Assembly: GCF_000237805.1 (NCBI RefSeq) | Contig: NZ_CM001376.1 | Coordinates: forward strand, 1,354,349-1,418,348 | Origin: Jonquetella anthropi DSM 22815 | GTDB lineage: Bacteria > Synergistota > Synergistia > Synergistales > Dethiosulfovibrionaceae | Direction: 5' to 3' | Length of the DNA stretch: 64,000 nucleotides | In this document: positions 43,396 to 52,329 of the stretch, one piece after another | Layout of the letters: each line of letters starts with the position of its first letter | Numbering within the stretch: position 1 is the stretch's first letter | Notes under the pieces: model-generated | Databases searched by the model: none | What the model was told of the DNA's origin: nothing | The model's input: the letters and a program-made list of their open reading frames with translations, nothing else | Made by a program: the position numbers and the translations under genes

Positions 43396-43948
43396 ATATG
43401 ATGCCCGTGTGGGTCAGCAAAATCTTCAAACCTATCCAGAAGAGGCAGGCCCCGCCGGCAAGCTGGGCCCAACGGCCGAGCAGCGAACCGACACTCCGGC
43501 CCAGAAAAATCCCGACCGCCGACATGGCCGCGGCAGCAACGCCGACGACGCCGACCGCGACGGCATGAGGCGCGTCCTGCCAGACGAGCGTCACGCCAGC
43601 CGCCATCGCGTCAATGCTCGTGGCGACCGCTAAGACGAGCATATCTCCCGCGTCAAACGCCCCTCTGCACTGGCTCTCCCCCCTGATGGCCTCGTCGACC
43701 ATATTCAGGCCGATCAACGCCAACAGAGTGAAAGCGATCCAGTGATCCAGCGATTGAACGACGCCGCCGAACAGGACGCCCAGCCACAGGCCACCCAACA
43801 GCATGGCGGCCTGAAACCCGCCAAACCAAGCCGCCACGATGCCGGCCTCCCGAAGGGTCACCTTGGGACAGGCAAGGCCCTTGCATGCCGACACGGCGAA
43901 GGCGTCGGCCCCCAAGCCGAACGCCAGCAGACACAAATTCCCGAACAA
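43394..43948 (-). CDS. mntP: MntP-family manganese efflux pump
   Basis: This 184-residue protein has six membrane helices in two repeats. The conserved acidic sites are in GLGADAFAVSACKGL and ATSIDAMAAGVTL, as in MntP. It should export excess manganese. It starts with TTG at 43948 after GAGGGGAAG. I looked at the 106 bases upstream for a yybP-ykoY manganese riboswitch and could not recognise one. Confidence 0.9.
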   Translation of the reverse strand: MFGNLCLLAFGLGADAFAVSACKGLACPKVTLREAGIVAAWFGGFQAAMLLGGLWLGVLFGGVVQSLDHWIAFTLLALIGLNMVDEAIRGESQCRGAFDAGDMLVLAVATSIDAMAAGVTLVWQDAPHAVAVGVVGVAAAAMSAVGIFLGRSVGSLLGRWAQLAGGACLFWIGLKILLTHTGII

Positions 43949-44054
43949 CAGGATCTTCCCCTCTCGCGCCCAAAAACTCCGAGCGTTCCCCCCTGAGACT
44001 TCACAGAGCCGGACAAATCCCCCGATCCGTCCGACTTTCCTCCAAAACCGGTTC

Positions 44055-44972
44055 CTAAGCCGGCGAGACTTTCCGCCCCGCCCGATCCCCCGACGCGCTG
44101 GCCAATTCCTCTTCGCGGGTTCGGAAGTACTCGAGAATTTCCTGCGCCGTCTCTTCCAGCGCCCGGCCTGTCACGTCCACCACGTAGGCCCCCAGCCGCT
44201 CCATCACGTGCCGAGCGTAGGAAAGCTCAAGGGAGACGCGCTCCATCTGGGCGTACGAGGCCCGCTGCGGGTCAAGCCCCAGCATGACGAGCCGATCCCG
44301 ACGAATTTTCATCAGAGCTTCCGGGGCGATGACCAGGCCGATGACCCGACCGGGTGTGACCCGGAACAGCTCTTCCGGCGGATCGAGCTCCGGGACGAGC
44401 GGCACATTGGCCGTCCGCAGGCCTTTGTTGGCCAAGTACATTGAAAGCGGCGTCTTGCAGGTCCGAGACACGCCGACGATAACCAGATCCGCCTCGGGAA
44501 GAAGCGCCGGATTGCTGCCGTCGTCGCACGTGCTGGAGTACTCGATGGCCTTGACGCGGCGAAAATATTCCTCGTCCAAGTTGTGGTCGCTGCCCGGCTG
44601 CCCCATCGGCGCCTGACCGATCGTGCTTGAAATGCCGTCCAGCAGCGGGCCGACTAGGTCGACGAACACCAGAGACCGAGCTGTGGCCTCAAGGGTCATC
44701 CGATCTCTCATGCTCTGAGCCACCAGCGTGGCCACGACCATCGCCTTCTGGGCCTTGGCTAGGTCGCAGATTTTGACGATCTGCTCCGGATCTCTGACGT
44801 TGCGGAACCGGCGAAGTGCCACGTTGTCGCCTGTAAACTGGCGCAGGGCCGCCCGGGTCGTCGAGCTGGCTGTCTCGCCGGTGAAGTCGGACACGACGAA
44901 AATCTGGTGGTCCACCGGCTCGCTGCTGGAAATCGTGAAGAACTCAAAATCTTTCGCCCGGCCCTCTGTCAT
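44055..44972 (-). CDS. ppsR: Pyruvate,phosphate dikinase regulatory protein (DUF299 kinase/phosphotransferase)
   Basis: The 305-residue protein has the N-terminal motif VVSDFTGETASSTTRAAL and the P-loop GVSRTCKTPLSMYLAN, typical of the ADP-dependent kinase and phosphatase that switches PPDK or PEP synthase. Its target is not in the window. ATG 44972 follows AGGGAGG and overlaps the dprA stop (ATGA); the upstream in-frame ATG lies within dprA and has no ribosome binding site. Confidence 0.93.
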   Translation of the reverse strand: MTEGRAKDFEFFTISSSEPVDHQIFVVSDFTGETASSTTRAALRQFTGDNVALRRFRNVRDPEQIVKICDLAKAQKAMVVATLVAQSMRDRMTLEATARSLVFVDLVGPLLDGISSTIGQAPMGQPGSDHNLDEEYFRRVKAIEYSSTCDDGSNPALLPEADLVIVGVSRTCKTPLSMYLANKGLRTANVPLVPELDPPEELFRVTPGRVIGLVIAPEALMKIRRDRLVMLGLDPQRASYAQMERVSLELSYARHVMERLGAYVVDVTGRALEETAQEILEYFRTREEELASASGDRAGRKVSPA

Positions 44973-46042
44973 CGTTTGCCTCCCTGCATTGCCGCCCGCC
45001 ACCTGCCGACGCCGGACGGATAAATGAGCCCTTTGACCTGAAGCGCAGAAAGGACGCCCGGCACCTGATAGGGCGGGACGCCCGAGTCGATTGAAATCTG
45101 GTCGGCCGACTTGTCGCCGCTCGAGCGGACGGCTTCCAGAACGCTTCGCTGGACATCGCTCAGGCCGGACTCGCCGTCGGCGTCAAACAGGTTCAACTGC
45201 CCCAAACCTGTCACCGACTGCAGAAACGACTGCCGGTCCACCAGCGGCGTCGCGCCGTCATAAAGAAGCCGGTTGCTGCCGGCGCAGGTATCCTCGTCGA
45301 TACGGCCGGGAACAGCCCACAGGTCCCGTCCCATTTCCATGGCGAGACGAGCCGTGATCATAGCGCCGCCCCGAATCGGCGACTCGACCACCACGACGGA
45401 CGTCGCCAAGGCGGCGACGATACGGTTACGCCGGGGAAAGTGCCACGGTTTCCCCGCGGCTCCCAGCGGGTACTCGGAGATCAGAGAGCCGCCGGAACCG
45501 ATGATCCGGGAGAACAGCTCCTCGTGCCCCCGCGGCCAGACCACGTCCACGCCGGTGCCAAGCACGGCGGCCGTCGGGGTTCCACCGTCCAGCGCCCCGC
45601 TGTGCGACGCCCCATCCACGCCGGCCGCACCGCCGCTGACGACGGTCACGCCAGCCTCGCTGAGACCGCGGCCTACCCACTGGGCGACGTGAGCCCCGTA
45701 GGCGGAACACCGTCTCGTCCCCACCACGGCCACGCCGCTTTGGACGACCGGGCCACGGCAGTAGAGAACCATCGGCGGTTCCGCGCAGTCCCACAGGCGC
45801 TCGGGATATTGGCTGTCACGGCAGGTGACGACGGTCACGCCGGACTCGGTGCAGTCTTCCAGTTGTCGAGCTGGCCAGCCCTGACGCCACAGATCTCTCA
45901 GCCGAGACGCCTGCTGCGGCGTGACCGCGCGGCGCGCGCTGAGCCAATCAAGAAGTTCCAGACCGTCGACATCAGGACAGCCTTCCAGCGCCCGAGCCGA
46001 CAAGGTCCCGGAGCCGAGCCAGACCAGCGTTTCCTTCTTCAT
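44969..46042 (-). CDS. dprA: DNA processing protein DprA
   Basis: DprA loads RecA on incoming single-stranded DNA in natural transformation. The 357-residue protein has the Rossmann-like core with VAVVGTRRCSAYG, VVSGGAAGVDGASHSGAL and PRGHEELFSRI, followed by a C-terminal winged-helix region. It starts at ATG 46042, overlapping the comM stop (ATGA). The longer open frame upstream is comM sequence. Confidence 0.94.
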   Translation of the reverse strand: MKKETLVWLGSGTLSARALEGCPDVDGLELLDWLSARRAVTPQQASRLRDLWRQGWPARQLEDCTESGVTVVTCRDSQYPERLWDCAEPPMVLYCRGPVVQSGVAVVGTRRCSAYGAHVAQWVGRGLSEAGVTVVSGGAAGVDGASHSGALDGGTPTAAVLGTGVDVVWPRGHEELFSRIIGSGGSLISEYPLGAAGKPWHFPRRNRIVAALATSVVVVESPIRGGAMITARLAMEMGRDLWAVPGRIDEDTCAGSNRLLYDGATPLVDRQSFLQSVTGLGQLNLFDADGESGLSDVQRSVLEAVRSSGDKSADQISIDSGVPPYQVPGVLSALQVKGLIYPSGVGRWRAAMQGGKR

Positions 46043-47547
46043 GACAGGACGCTCCCCTGCCGAAACGCCAGCGCTTCCATCACCGCTTCGGGACCGATCA
46101 AGCTGTCGCCCTTCAAGTCGGCGATTGTTCGGGCCACCCGCAGCACCCGAACGACGCCTCGGCCGGTCAGACGGAGCGTCTGAGCCGAGCTGGAGAGTTC
46201 TTTTCGGCCCTCGGAGGAAAGGCTCTCTGAGCTTTTGAGGAACCGCTCGGGCAGTTCGGCATTGCACCAAACGCCAAGCTCTTTGCCTCTGGCCCACTGC
46301 CGCTTTCTGGCGGCGGCTACCCGCGCCCGAACGACCGACGACGGCTCGCCGGGCGCGCTCTTCAGGTCAAGCAGCTCTTGCGGCGACAGCCTCGGCACTG
46401 ACACGTACAGGTCGACCCGGTCCATCATCGGGCCGGACAGCTTGCGCCGGTACCGCTCCACTTCCTGCGGCTGACAGCTACATTTTTCCAGCGCGTCGCC
46501 AAAGTGTCCGCAGGGGCAGGGGTTCGCTGCCAGGACGAGGAGAACCCGGCTGGGATACGTGACGCTTCCTGACGCCCGCGTCACGGTGATGAACCCGTCT
46601 TCCAGCGGCTGGCGGAGCGCCTCGGTCAGGTCACGGCGAAACTCGGTGAACTCGTCCAGAAACAGCATGCCCCGGTGAGCCAGGCTGACCTCGCCGGGCC
46701 GCAGGTCGTTGCCGCCGCCGCAGATTGACACGGCGCTTGCGGTGTGGTGAACCTGACGAAACGGCCGCCGCCGGTCGGGCGGAACAGGCATTCCCACGGC
46801 GCTTCGTATCAGCAGGGTCTCCAAAAACTCGTCCTTCGAGAGCGGCGGCAGGATGCCCTGCAGGCACCGGGCGATCATCGTCTTTCCGCTGCCAGGAGAG
46901 CCGACCAGCAGGATATTGTGGTGACCAGCGGCGGCAATTTCAGCGGCGCGGCGGGCCATCAGCTGTCCCTTCACGTCCGACAGATCGGGAAGCGACGCGT
47001 CAGGAACCCACTCAGGCGACGGCACGTACTGTATCGGGTCGGGAGAACTTCGGCCGCCCTGATAGTCAAGCACCTGAGCCAGAGTTTCAAACCCGTAGGC
47101 CTCGACGCCTTCCACAAGGCCGACCTCCGGCGCGTTGGCCGACGGACAGATGAGAGGACGGCCAAGGGAGCGTGCCAGCATGGCCGCCGGCACGGCGCCG
47201 CGGGTCGCCCGCAGGCGGCCGTCCAACGATAGCTCCCCAAGATACACTGCCGGCCGGCTGAATGGCCGGCCGGAAATTCGCCCAACTAACGCTGCAGCAA
47301 TCGACAGATCAAGCAGGCTGCCTTCCTTGGGAAGGTCAGCCGGCGCAAGGTTCACGGCGACTTTGCCGGTTAAAGGCAGTCCGATGGCTCTCAGAGCCGC
47401 CCGAGTTCTCTCCCGCGACTCCCGGACGGCCGCGTCGGGCAGACCGACGATGCTGAACGAAAAAAGCCCTGACGTTATCTCGGTCTCAACTTCCACCTCG
47501 ACTGCCTGAACGCCTCGAAGCGTCACGCCCAGCACGTCACCTGCCAC
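46039..47547 (-). CDS. comM: ComM/YifB Mg-chelatase-like AAA+ helicase
   Basis: This 502-residue protein has an N-terminal Lon-protease-like domain (SFSIVGLPDAAVRESRERTR), Walker A VGSPGSGKTMIARC, Walker B LFLDEFTEF and a zinc-type CPCGHFGDALEKCSCQ segment. ComM promotes branch migration during transformation. It starts with GTG 47547 after GGGGGTGG. It is coupled to dprA, giving a small competence module. Confidence 0.94.
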   Translation of the reverse strand: MAGDVLGVTLRGVQAVEVEVETEITSGLFSFSIVGLPDAAVRESRERTRAALRAIGLPLTGKVAVNLAPADLPKEGSLLDLSIAAALVGRISGRPFSRPAVYLGELSLDGRLRATRGAVPAAMLARSLGRPLICPSANAPEVGLVEGVEAYGFETLAQVLDYQGGRSSPDPIQYVPSPEWVPDASLPDLSDVKGQLMARRAAEIAAAGHHNILLVGSPGSGKTMIARCLQGILPPLSKDEFLETLLIRSAVGMPVPPDRRRPFRQVHHTASAVSICGGGNDLRPGEVSLAHRGMLFLDEFTEFRRDLTEALRQPLEDGFITVTRASGSVTYPSRVLLVLAANPCPCGHFGDALEKCSCQPQEVERYRRKLSGPMMDRVDLYVSVPRLSPQELLDLKSAPGEPSSVVRARVAAARKRQWARGKELGVWCNAELPERFLKSSESLSSEGRKELSSSAQTLRLTGRGVVRVLRVARTIADLKGDSLIGPEAVMEALAFRQGSVLS

Positions 47548-48004
47548 AGTCGGCCACCCCCATCTCCACGTCCTTGTACCACCGGGCGGACCAGCGCCGC
47601 CCGCAGACCGTCACGGCAAAAAGGTCTATTCTCATCGGGCCGTTCCAGCCTGTTTGGCTCGCATATCCTCTGATTCCCCGAACAAGCGCGTTCCATTTTC
47701 TGGGACCAACGGTCTCCTCGGGCGATTGAAGCCGGCTCTTCTGACGGCACCGAACCTCGACGACCGTCAAACAGCCGTCAATAAATCCGATTAAATCCAG
47801 CTCGCACGGGCCGACGCGCACGTTTCGCCCGCAGACAGAATACCCTTCTTCAGCCAGCAGATCAGCCGCCAAATCCTCCGCCCACCGCCCAACGGCCAAG
47901 CTGTCCTGGGCTAGAAACGCGGTTCGCCCGGAAGCGCCCACCTGTCCGGAAAACGTTTCGTTTCCCGGGAAAGGCGCGCCGCTATCTGGGGAGACGAAGT
48001 CCAT
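47537..48004 (-). CDS. YraN/UPF0102 endonuclease-like protein
   Basis: The protein (155 residues from ATG 48004) has the family pattern GRWAEDLAADLLAEEGYSV, then RNVRVGPCELDLIGFIDG and LTVVEVRCRQ, a restriction-endonuclease-like nuclease core. The function is not established; it is often near rnhB and comM, as here. GGGGAA precedes ATG 48004. About 35 residues precede the conserved core, so a later start is possible. It overlaps both rnhB (22 bases) and comM (11 bases). Confidence 0.88.
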   Translation of the reverse strand: MDFVSPDSGAPFPGNETFSGQVGASGRTAFLAQDSLAVGRWAEDLAADLLAEEGYSVCGRNVRVGPCELDLIGFIDGCLTVVEVRCRQKSRLQSPEETVGPRKWNALVRGIRGYASQTGWNGPMRIDLFAVTVCGRRWSARWYKDVEMGVADCGR

Positions 48005-48569
48005 CGGCGGTTCCCCAGCAGAAACTTCGGCGGTGGAGAGGCGTCGGACCAAGGCGCAGCAGAGCTTCTTGGTGCTGAGCCGTGCCGTAACCCTTATGCT
48101 GGGCCAACCCGTAACCGGGATACAACCGGTCAAGAGCCGTCATCAGTCGATCCCTGACGACCTTAGCGACAACCGACGCGGCGGAAATTTCCGGGTACAG
48201 GTCATCGCCGCCGACGATCGCCTGCTGGTACAGGCTGATCCCCGGAATCTCCTGCGAGCCATCCACGGCCACGCCGTCAGGCGTGGCCGGGAGCCGGTTC
48301 ACGGCCCGAGCCATAGCCCAAAGCGTGGCCTGCAGAATGTTCATTCGGTCGATCCGTCGGCGGGACGCAGCCTGGAGCCGCCACACCACGCCCAACTCCT
48401 GCATCAGGCCGAAGAGTTTTTCGCGCTTCTTCGCCGAGAGCTTTTTTGAATCCCGAAGGCCCGACTGGACCAGAACGTTTTTTTGTTCCGGCGACAGGAT
48501 CACGGCGGCGGCCATCACCGGGCCAGCCAGAGGACCACGGCCTGCCTCGTCAACGCCCGCTAAAATCAC
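47982..48569 (-). CDS. rnhB: Ribonuclease HII
   Basis: RNase HII removes ribonucleotides from DNA. The 195-residue protein begins ILAGVDEAGRGPLAGPV with the catalytic DE pair, and has GDDLYPEISAASVVAKVVRDR with the later acidic residues. It starts with GTG, overlapping the rbgA stop (GTGA), after TTGGAGGGG. An RNase HI-type gene is also present at 55.6 kb. Confidence 0.95.
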   Translation of the reverse strand: MILAGVDEAGRGPLAGPVMAAAVILSPEQKNVLVQSGLRDSKKLSAKKREKLFGLMQELGVVWRLQAASRRRIDRMNILQATLWAMARAVNRLPATPDGVAVDGSQEIPGISLYQQAIVGGDDLYPEISAASVVAKVVRDRLMTALDRLYPGYGLAQHKGYGTAQHQEALLRLGPTPLHRRSFCWGTADGLRLPR

Positions 48570-49411
48570 TCGAGCCCCTCCAAAATTGACGACGCGGGGC
48601 TGTCAGGGGCCTCGAGGGAGAATTTCCCAATCGAGCCGGAGGCGAACGCGTCAACCAACCGGCGGCCGGCTAACTCCCAGTTGACGGAACCGCCGGGAGC
48701 AAGGCAACCGAGCCGGCGGCCGACAGTCTCCAAATCGAACGCCGGGTCTTCGCTCTGCTTGACGCCCCATTTTTTTTCGATCACGTTCCACAAGCCGCCG
48801 CGGCGCAGGAACAGGAGCAAATCAGTGGCAACGGTCTCCCAGCCGCCGATGACGTCGGGCTTGGAACAGCCGACCCAACACAACGCCTTTTGGGTCAGCG
48901 GATCCGCCTTGGGGTCCAAGATCCCCGGCGAGTCCACGACCAAGCACCCAGCCCCTTTGTACCAGTTCACCGCCTTGGTCACTCCCGGCACGCCGCCGAC
49001 GGCGGCGGCCCGACGGCCAACCAGTCCGTTCAAAAAAGCCGACTTGCCCACGTTTGGAATGCCGAAAACGGCGAGACGCAGTTCCCGGTACGCCGGAGCG
49101 GCAGCGCTCACGGCCTTGCGAACCTGATCAAACCGGCCAGCTCTGGCGTCGAGTGCCCAGGCAAGACGCCCTTGAGAACGGAAGTGGTCCAGCCACTTCC
49201 GGGTCGTCGCCGGGTCTGCCAGGTCTGATTTTGTCAGCACAAGCCAGAGGGGCTTCATTTCGCCCAGCTGAGAAGCCAACGGGGACGCCGTCAGGTCGGG
49301 AGCCCGAGCGTCCCGGACTTCGACCGCCGCGTCGAGCTTCTCCATCAGGGCGGTCAGCTCTTTGGTCCCCTTGGCCATATGGCCGGGGAACCAAGCCGTC
49401 CGGCCGGCCAT
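48566..49411 (-). CDS. rbgA: Ribosome biogenesis GTPase RbgA (YlqF)
   Basis: This 281-residue circularly permuted GTPase has the G4 motif LTKSDLAD before G1 GIPNVGKSAFLNGLVG, and G3-like VDSPGIL after it. It assists late 50S subunit assembly. The start ATG 49411 (MAGRTAWFPGHMAKG) overlaps the lepB stop by one base (TGATG); the family's opening FPGHMAKG supports this start. Confidence 0.95.
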   Translation of the reverse strand: MAGRTAWFPGHMAKGTKELTALMEKLDAAVEVRDARAPDLTASPLASQLGEMKPLWLVLTKSDLADPATTRKWLDHFRSQGRLAWALDARAGRFDQVRKAVSAAAPAYRELRLAVFGIPNVGKSAFLNGLVGRRAAAVGGVPGVTKAVNWYKGAGCLVVDSPGILDPKADPLTQKALCWVGCSKPDVIGGWETVATDLLLFLRRGGLWNVIEKKWGVKQSEDPAFDLETVGRRLGCLAPGGSVNWELAGRRLVDAFASGSIGKFSLEAPDSPASSILEGLE

Positions 49412-49983
49412 CAGTCCACCAAGCCGAAACGGTTCAGCGGCCAGAACCTGAACATGACCGGGCCGCTCAAGTTCGCCCGAGGGACAAAACCCCAAAAACG
49501 GCTGTCAGCAGAATTCGGCCGGTTGTCGCCCAAAGCGATGAAACTGTCCGGCGGGACGACGAGCTCCGGAAGCGTGAAGCTGTCCTTGTACTTCACGTAC
49601 GGCTCGTCGATCGGCTTTCCGTTGATGAACACCGTGCCGTCCTGGATGGAAAATTTGTCGCCCGGAACCGCGATGAGGCGCTTCACGTAGTCCTTGGACG
49701 GGTCTTCCGGGTACTTGAACACGAAAATCTCGCCCCGGCGCGGCTCCCTGAACCGATAAATGAACTTGTTGACAAACACTCGGTCGTTCGGCATCAACGT
49801 CGGGATCATCGAGCCCGACGGGATGTAAAAAGCCTGAATAACAAACGTCCGAAGAATTAACGCGATGACCAGAGCCCAAATAATCGTCTCGGCCCAATCC
49901 CGAACCCGCGCGTTTGGAATGAGGTCTATCCAGATACGTTTGAACGGGTCGGTTATCCGCTGCCACACGCTGAGCACGACCAT
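49411..49983 (-). CDS. lepB: Signal peptidase I
   Basis: This 190-residue membrane protease has one N-terminal anchor (IIWALVIALILRTFVI), the catalytic Ser in YIPSGSMIPTL, the catalytic Lys in YVKRLIAVPGD, and GDNRPNSADSRFWG. It removes signal peptides outside the membrane. The start is ATG 49983 after GGGAGGAG, or possibly GTG 49977, which has a better distance. It is coupled to rbgA. Confidence 0.95.
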   Translation of the reverse strand: MVVLSVWQRITDPFKRIWIDLIPNARVRDWAETIIWALVIALILRTFVIQAFYIPSGSMIPTLMPNDRVFVNKFIYRFREPRRGEIFVFKYPEDPSKDYVKRLIAVPGDKFSIQDGTVFINGKPIDEPYVKYKDSFTLPELVVPPDSFIALGDNRPNSADSRFWGFVPRANLSGPVMFRFWPLNRFGLVD

Positions 49984-50001
49984 CTCTCCTCCCAATAAAT
50001 T

Positions 50002-50454
50002 TTAATCAAAAGACGTCCTGACTGCCCCGCGTCCCGAAACGATTACCGTTCCCCGGCTCTTCCCGTCAGCCAACTGCCATCGGACGGCAGGCGTCAGGGT
50101 GTGAACCAACGGCTGATACGACCAGCGCCAAACGGCGCCAGTACCTGAAGGCAACAGAAGCCTGACCGGCGGCCGGGGAAAGAACGTCTCCTCTCCCGGA
50201 CGGCCGGCAAAACGAGCGGTCAACCGGGCCGTTGCCTCCCCTCCAGCTAATCGGAAGGAACAGCCGGCCAGCAGCCTGTCTGACTGAACCATTTGTCCGC
50301 GAACCCAGTCAGCTAAAAGCTCTGTCTCTTGGCGCAGCCGGCCGTCGTTTGGCCGGAACGCCACGGAAAGGGCCGCCGCGACGGATATAACCGCCAGACA
50401 AACGAGCGTCTCAACGAGAGAAAAAGCCCTCCGCCTACGACGCGTCGACCGCAT
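50002..50454 (-). CDS. Prepilin-like protein with type IV pilin N-terminus
   Basis: The 150-residue protein has a basic lead (MRSTRRRRRA) followed by FSLVETLVCLAVISVAAALS, a class III signal with Phe+1 and Glu+5 after a likely cut before Phe, then a hydrophobic helix. The rest (residues about 35-150) resembles minor pseudopilins only in general layout. No other pilus genes and no prepilin peptidase are in the window. The ATG lies inside the last codons of the dehydratase gene upstream (20-base overlap), with no clear ribosome binding site. Confidence 0.7.
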   Translation of the reverse strand: MRSTRRRRRAFSLVETLVCLAVISVAAALSVAFRPNDGRLRQETELLADWVRGQMVQSDRLLAGCSFRLAGGEATARLTARFAGRPGEETFFPRPPVRLLLPSGTGAVWRWSYQPLVHTLTPAVRWQLADGKSRGTVIVSGRGAVRTSFD

Positions 50455-52291
50455 TGGGGGCGTATTCCGGCACGACGGAACGGATGGCCTGCCGGATGTC
50501 CGGCGCGGTCATGATCCCTTGAAGGACCCCCTCGACCGGCCCTTGGAAGTTGAAGCTGTCCAGACGGGCCCTGAAAATCTTCATGTGCGAAGTCCGCTCC
50601 ACGTGAGCCGGATCGTAGAAAAGCTCCTCGAAAAGTTTTTCGCCCGGCCGGCAGCCGCAGAACTCGATTTTGACGTCCTGATCGGTGACGAGGCCGTGAA
50701 GCCGGATCATCGCCCGGGCTAAGTCGACGATTTTCACAGGATCTCCCATGTCGAGGACGAAAATATCGGCCGCGTTCCCAATCGACGCCGCCTCCAGCAC
50801 CAGCTTGGCCGCCTCTGGGATCAGCATGAAGTACCGGCACATATCCGGGTGCGTCACCGTCACAGGGCCGCCCGCGGCGATTTGCCGCTCGAACTTGGGA
50901 ATGACGCTTCCTCGGCTGCCCAGCACGTTGCCGAACCGAACCGCCATGTAAAACGTCTGAGGAAATTTTTTCTGAATATCCTGGACGACCAGCTCGGCCA
51001 ACCGTTTGCTGGCGCCCATGACGCTCGACGGGTTGACGGCCTTGTCGGTGGAGATCATCACGAACCGCTCGACGCCGAACTGGCCGGCCAAGTCCGCCAC
51101 AGTCCAAGTGCCCAAGCCGTTCACCCGGACGGCCTCCCGCGGGTTGTCCTCCATCAGCGGGACGTGCTTGTGGGCTCCGGCATGGAACACAACGGACGGT
51201 CGGTGTTTTTCAAAGACGCGCTTCATCGTCGGCCGATCGACCACGTCGGCGATCACCGGCACCAGCTGGACAGACTGGGCTTTTGGCCCCAGCTCTTCCA
51301 ACAGCTGATAAATTGAGTTCTCGCCGTGCCCCAGAAGCACGATTTTCTGCGGCTTCGCCAACAGGAGCTGGCGGACTATCTCACTGCCGATAGAGCCGCC
51401 CGCGCCGGTCACTAGGACGGATTTTCCCTTGACTAGCCCGTCAAGCCGCTCCAAGTCCATTTCAATTGGGCTGCGGCACAGGAGATCCTCCAACGAAACG
51501 GGCTTCAGCTGACTGACTGAAACGGCCCCGCTGGCCAAGTCCTTCATGCTGGGAAGAAACCGAACGTTGACCCCCAAGTCGACCAGCTGGTCCAGCAGCC
51601 CCCGCGTTTTTCCCAGCGGAGCCGACGGCATGGCGACGATAACGGTTTCCGGCTTCAGGCGCTCAATGATTTTCTCGATCGACGACAGCGGGCCAAAGAC
51701 TCTAATCCCAGCGACCCGCTTGCCCAGCTTTTGCGCGTCGTCGTCCACAAAACCCAAAATGCAGCCTCGGCCGCCTTGGCGAATCAGGTCCCTGGCCAAG
51801 ATGTTGCCTGCCTCGCCGGCTCCGACGATAACCACTCGTTCCGGCAGTCCGGCGGCGTGACACTTCAGCGGCAGCCGCCAGGACAGACGGGTCAGCAGAA
51901 GAGATCCCATCCCGAAAACCGGCATGATGATCAAAATCGCCCGAGAAAACCCCGTCAGTCTTCCAAGGGAAAACTGCAACCCAAGGAATACTACATACCC
52001 GTACAAAAAGCTACGACCCAAAAGCAACAGTTCTTCAAGGCTGGCAAACGGCCAATAAATCCGATAAACCCGGCAAACGAGCATGGCCCCGATCTGACAG
52101 ACGATGAAAGTTCCCATCATCGTCAACATCTGGCTCCAATAGTTACTTGGGAAGTAAAGAGTCCAGCGCATCGAGAAAGCAATCCAAGCAGACAGCGCGA
52201 ATCCAACGGCGTCGATGACCATCACATCTCCGTTGTTTTTTCCAACACCGCGCCAGAAGGAAACTAGCTTTTCAAAAAAACTTTCCTTCAC
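50435..52291 (-). CDS. WbpM/PglF-type nucleotide-sugar 4,6-dehydratase, membrane-anchored
   Basis: The 618-residue protein has about four N-terminal helices (residues 20-130), a CoA-binding-like Rossmann domain (VVIVGAGEAGNILARDL), then the SDR domain with VLVTGAGGSIGSEIVRQLL and STDKAVNPSSVMGASKRLAE. The methionine before the catalytic lysine (SMK rather than SYK) marks the FlaA1/WbpM/PglF group, which makes UDP-4-keto-6-deoxy sugars for surface glycans. GTG 52291 follows AAAGGAGG. No glycosyltransferase genes are adjacent. Confidence 0.9.
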   Translation of the reverse strand: MKESFFEKLVSFWRGVGKNNGDVMVIDAVGFALSAWIAFSMRWTLYFPSNYWSQMLTMMGTFIVCQIGAMLVCRVYRIYWPFASLEELLLLGRSFLYGYVVFLGLQFSLGRLTGFSRAILIIMPVFGMGSLLLTRLSWRLPLKCHAAGLPERVVIVGAGEAGNILARDLIRQGGRGCILGFVDDDAQKLGKRVAGIRVFGPLSSIEKIIERLKPETVIVAMPSAPLGKTRGLLDQLVDLGVNVRFLPSMKDLASGAVSVSQLKPVSLEDLLCRSPIEMDLERLDGLVKGKSVLVTGAGGSIGSEIVRQLLLAKPQKIVLLGHGENSIYQLLEELGPKAQSVQLVPVIADVVDRPTMKRVFEKHRPSVVFHAGAHKHVPLMEDNPREAVRVNGLGTWTVADLAGQFGVERFVMISTDKAVNPSSVMGASKRLAELVVQDIQKKFPQTFYMAVRFGNVLGSRGSVIPKFERQIAAGGPVTVTHPDMCRYFMLIPEAAKLVLEAASIGNAADIFVLDMGDPVKIVDLARAMIRLHGLVTDQDVKIEFCGCRPGEKLFEELFYDPAHVERTSHMKIFRARLDSFNFQGPVEGVLQGIMTAPDIRQAIRSVVPEYAPNAVDAS

Positions 52292-52329
52292 GAGATATGC
52301 CTCCTTTCTCCCGCTCTGAATACCCACTG

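Noticed and set aside
43949-44054. Possible manganese (yybP-ykoY) riboswitch before mntP
   Set aside because: The gap is only 106 bases and I could not find the conserved core or paired stems of that riboswitch.
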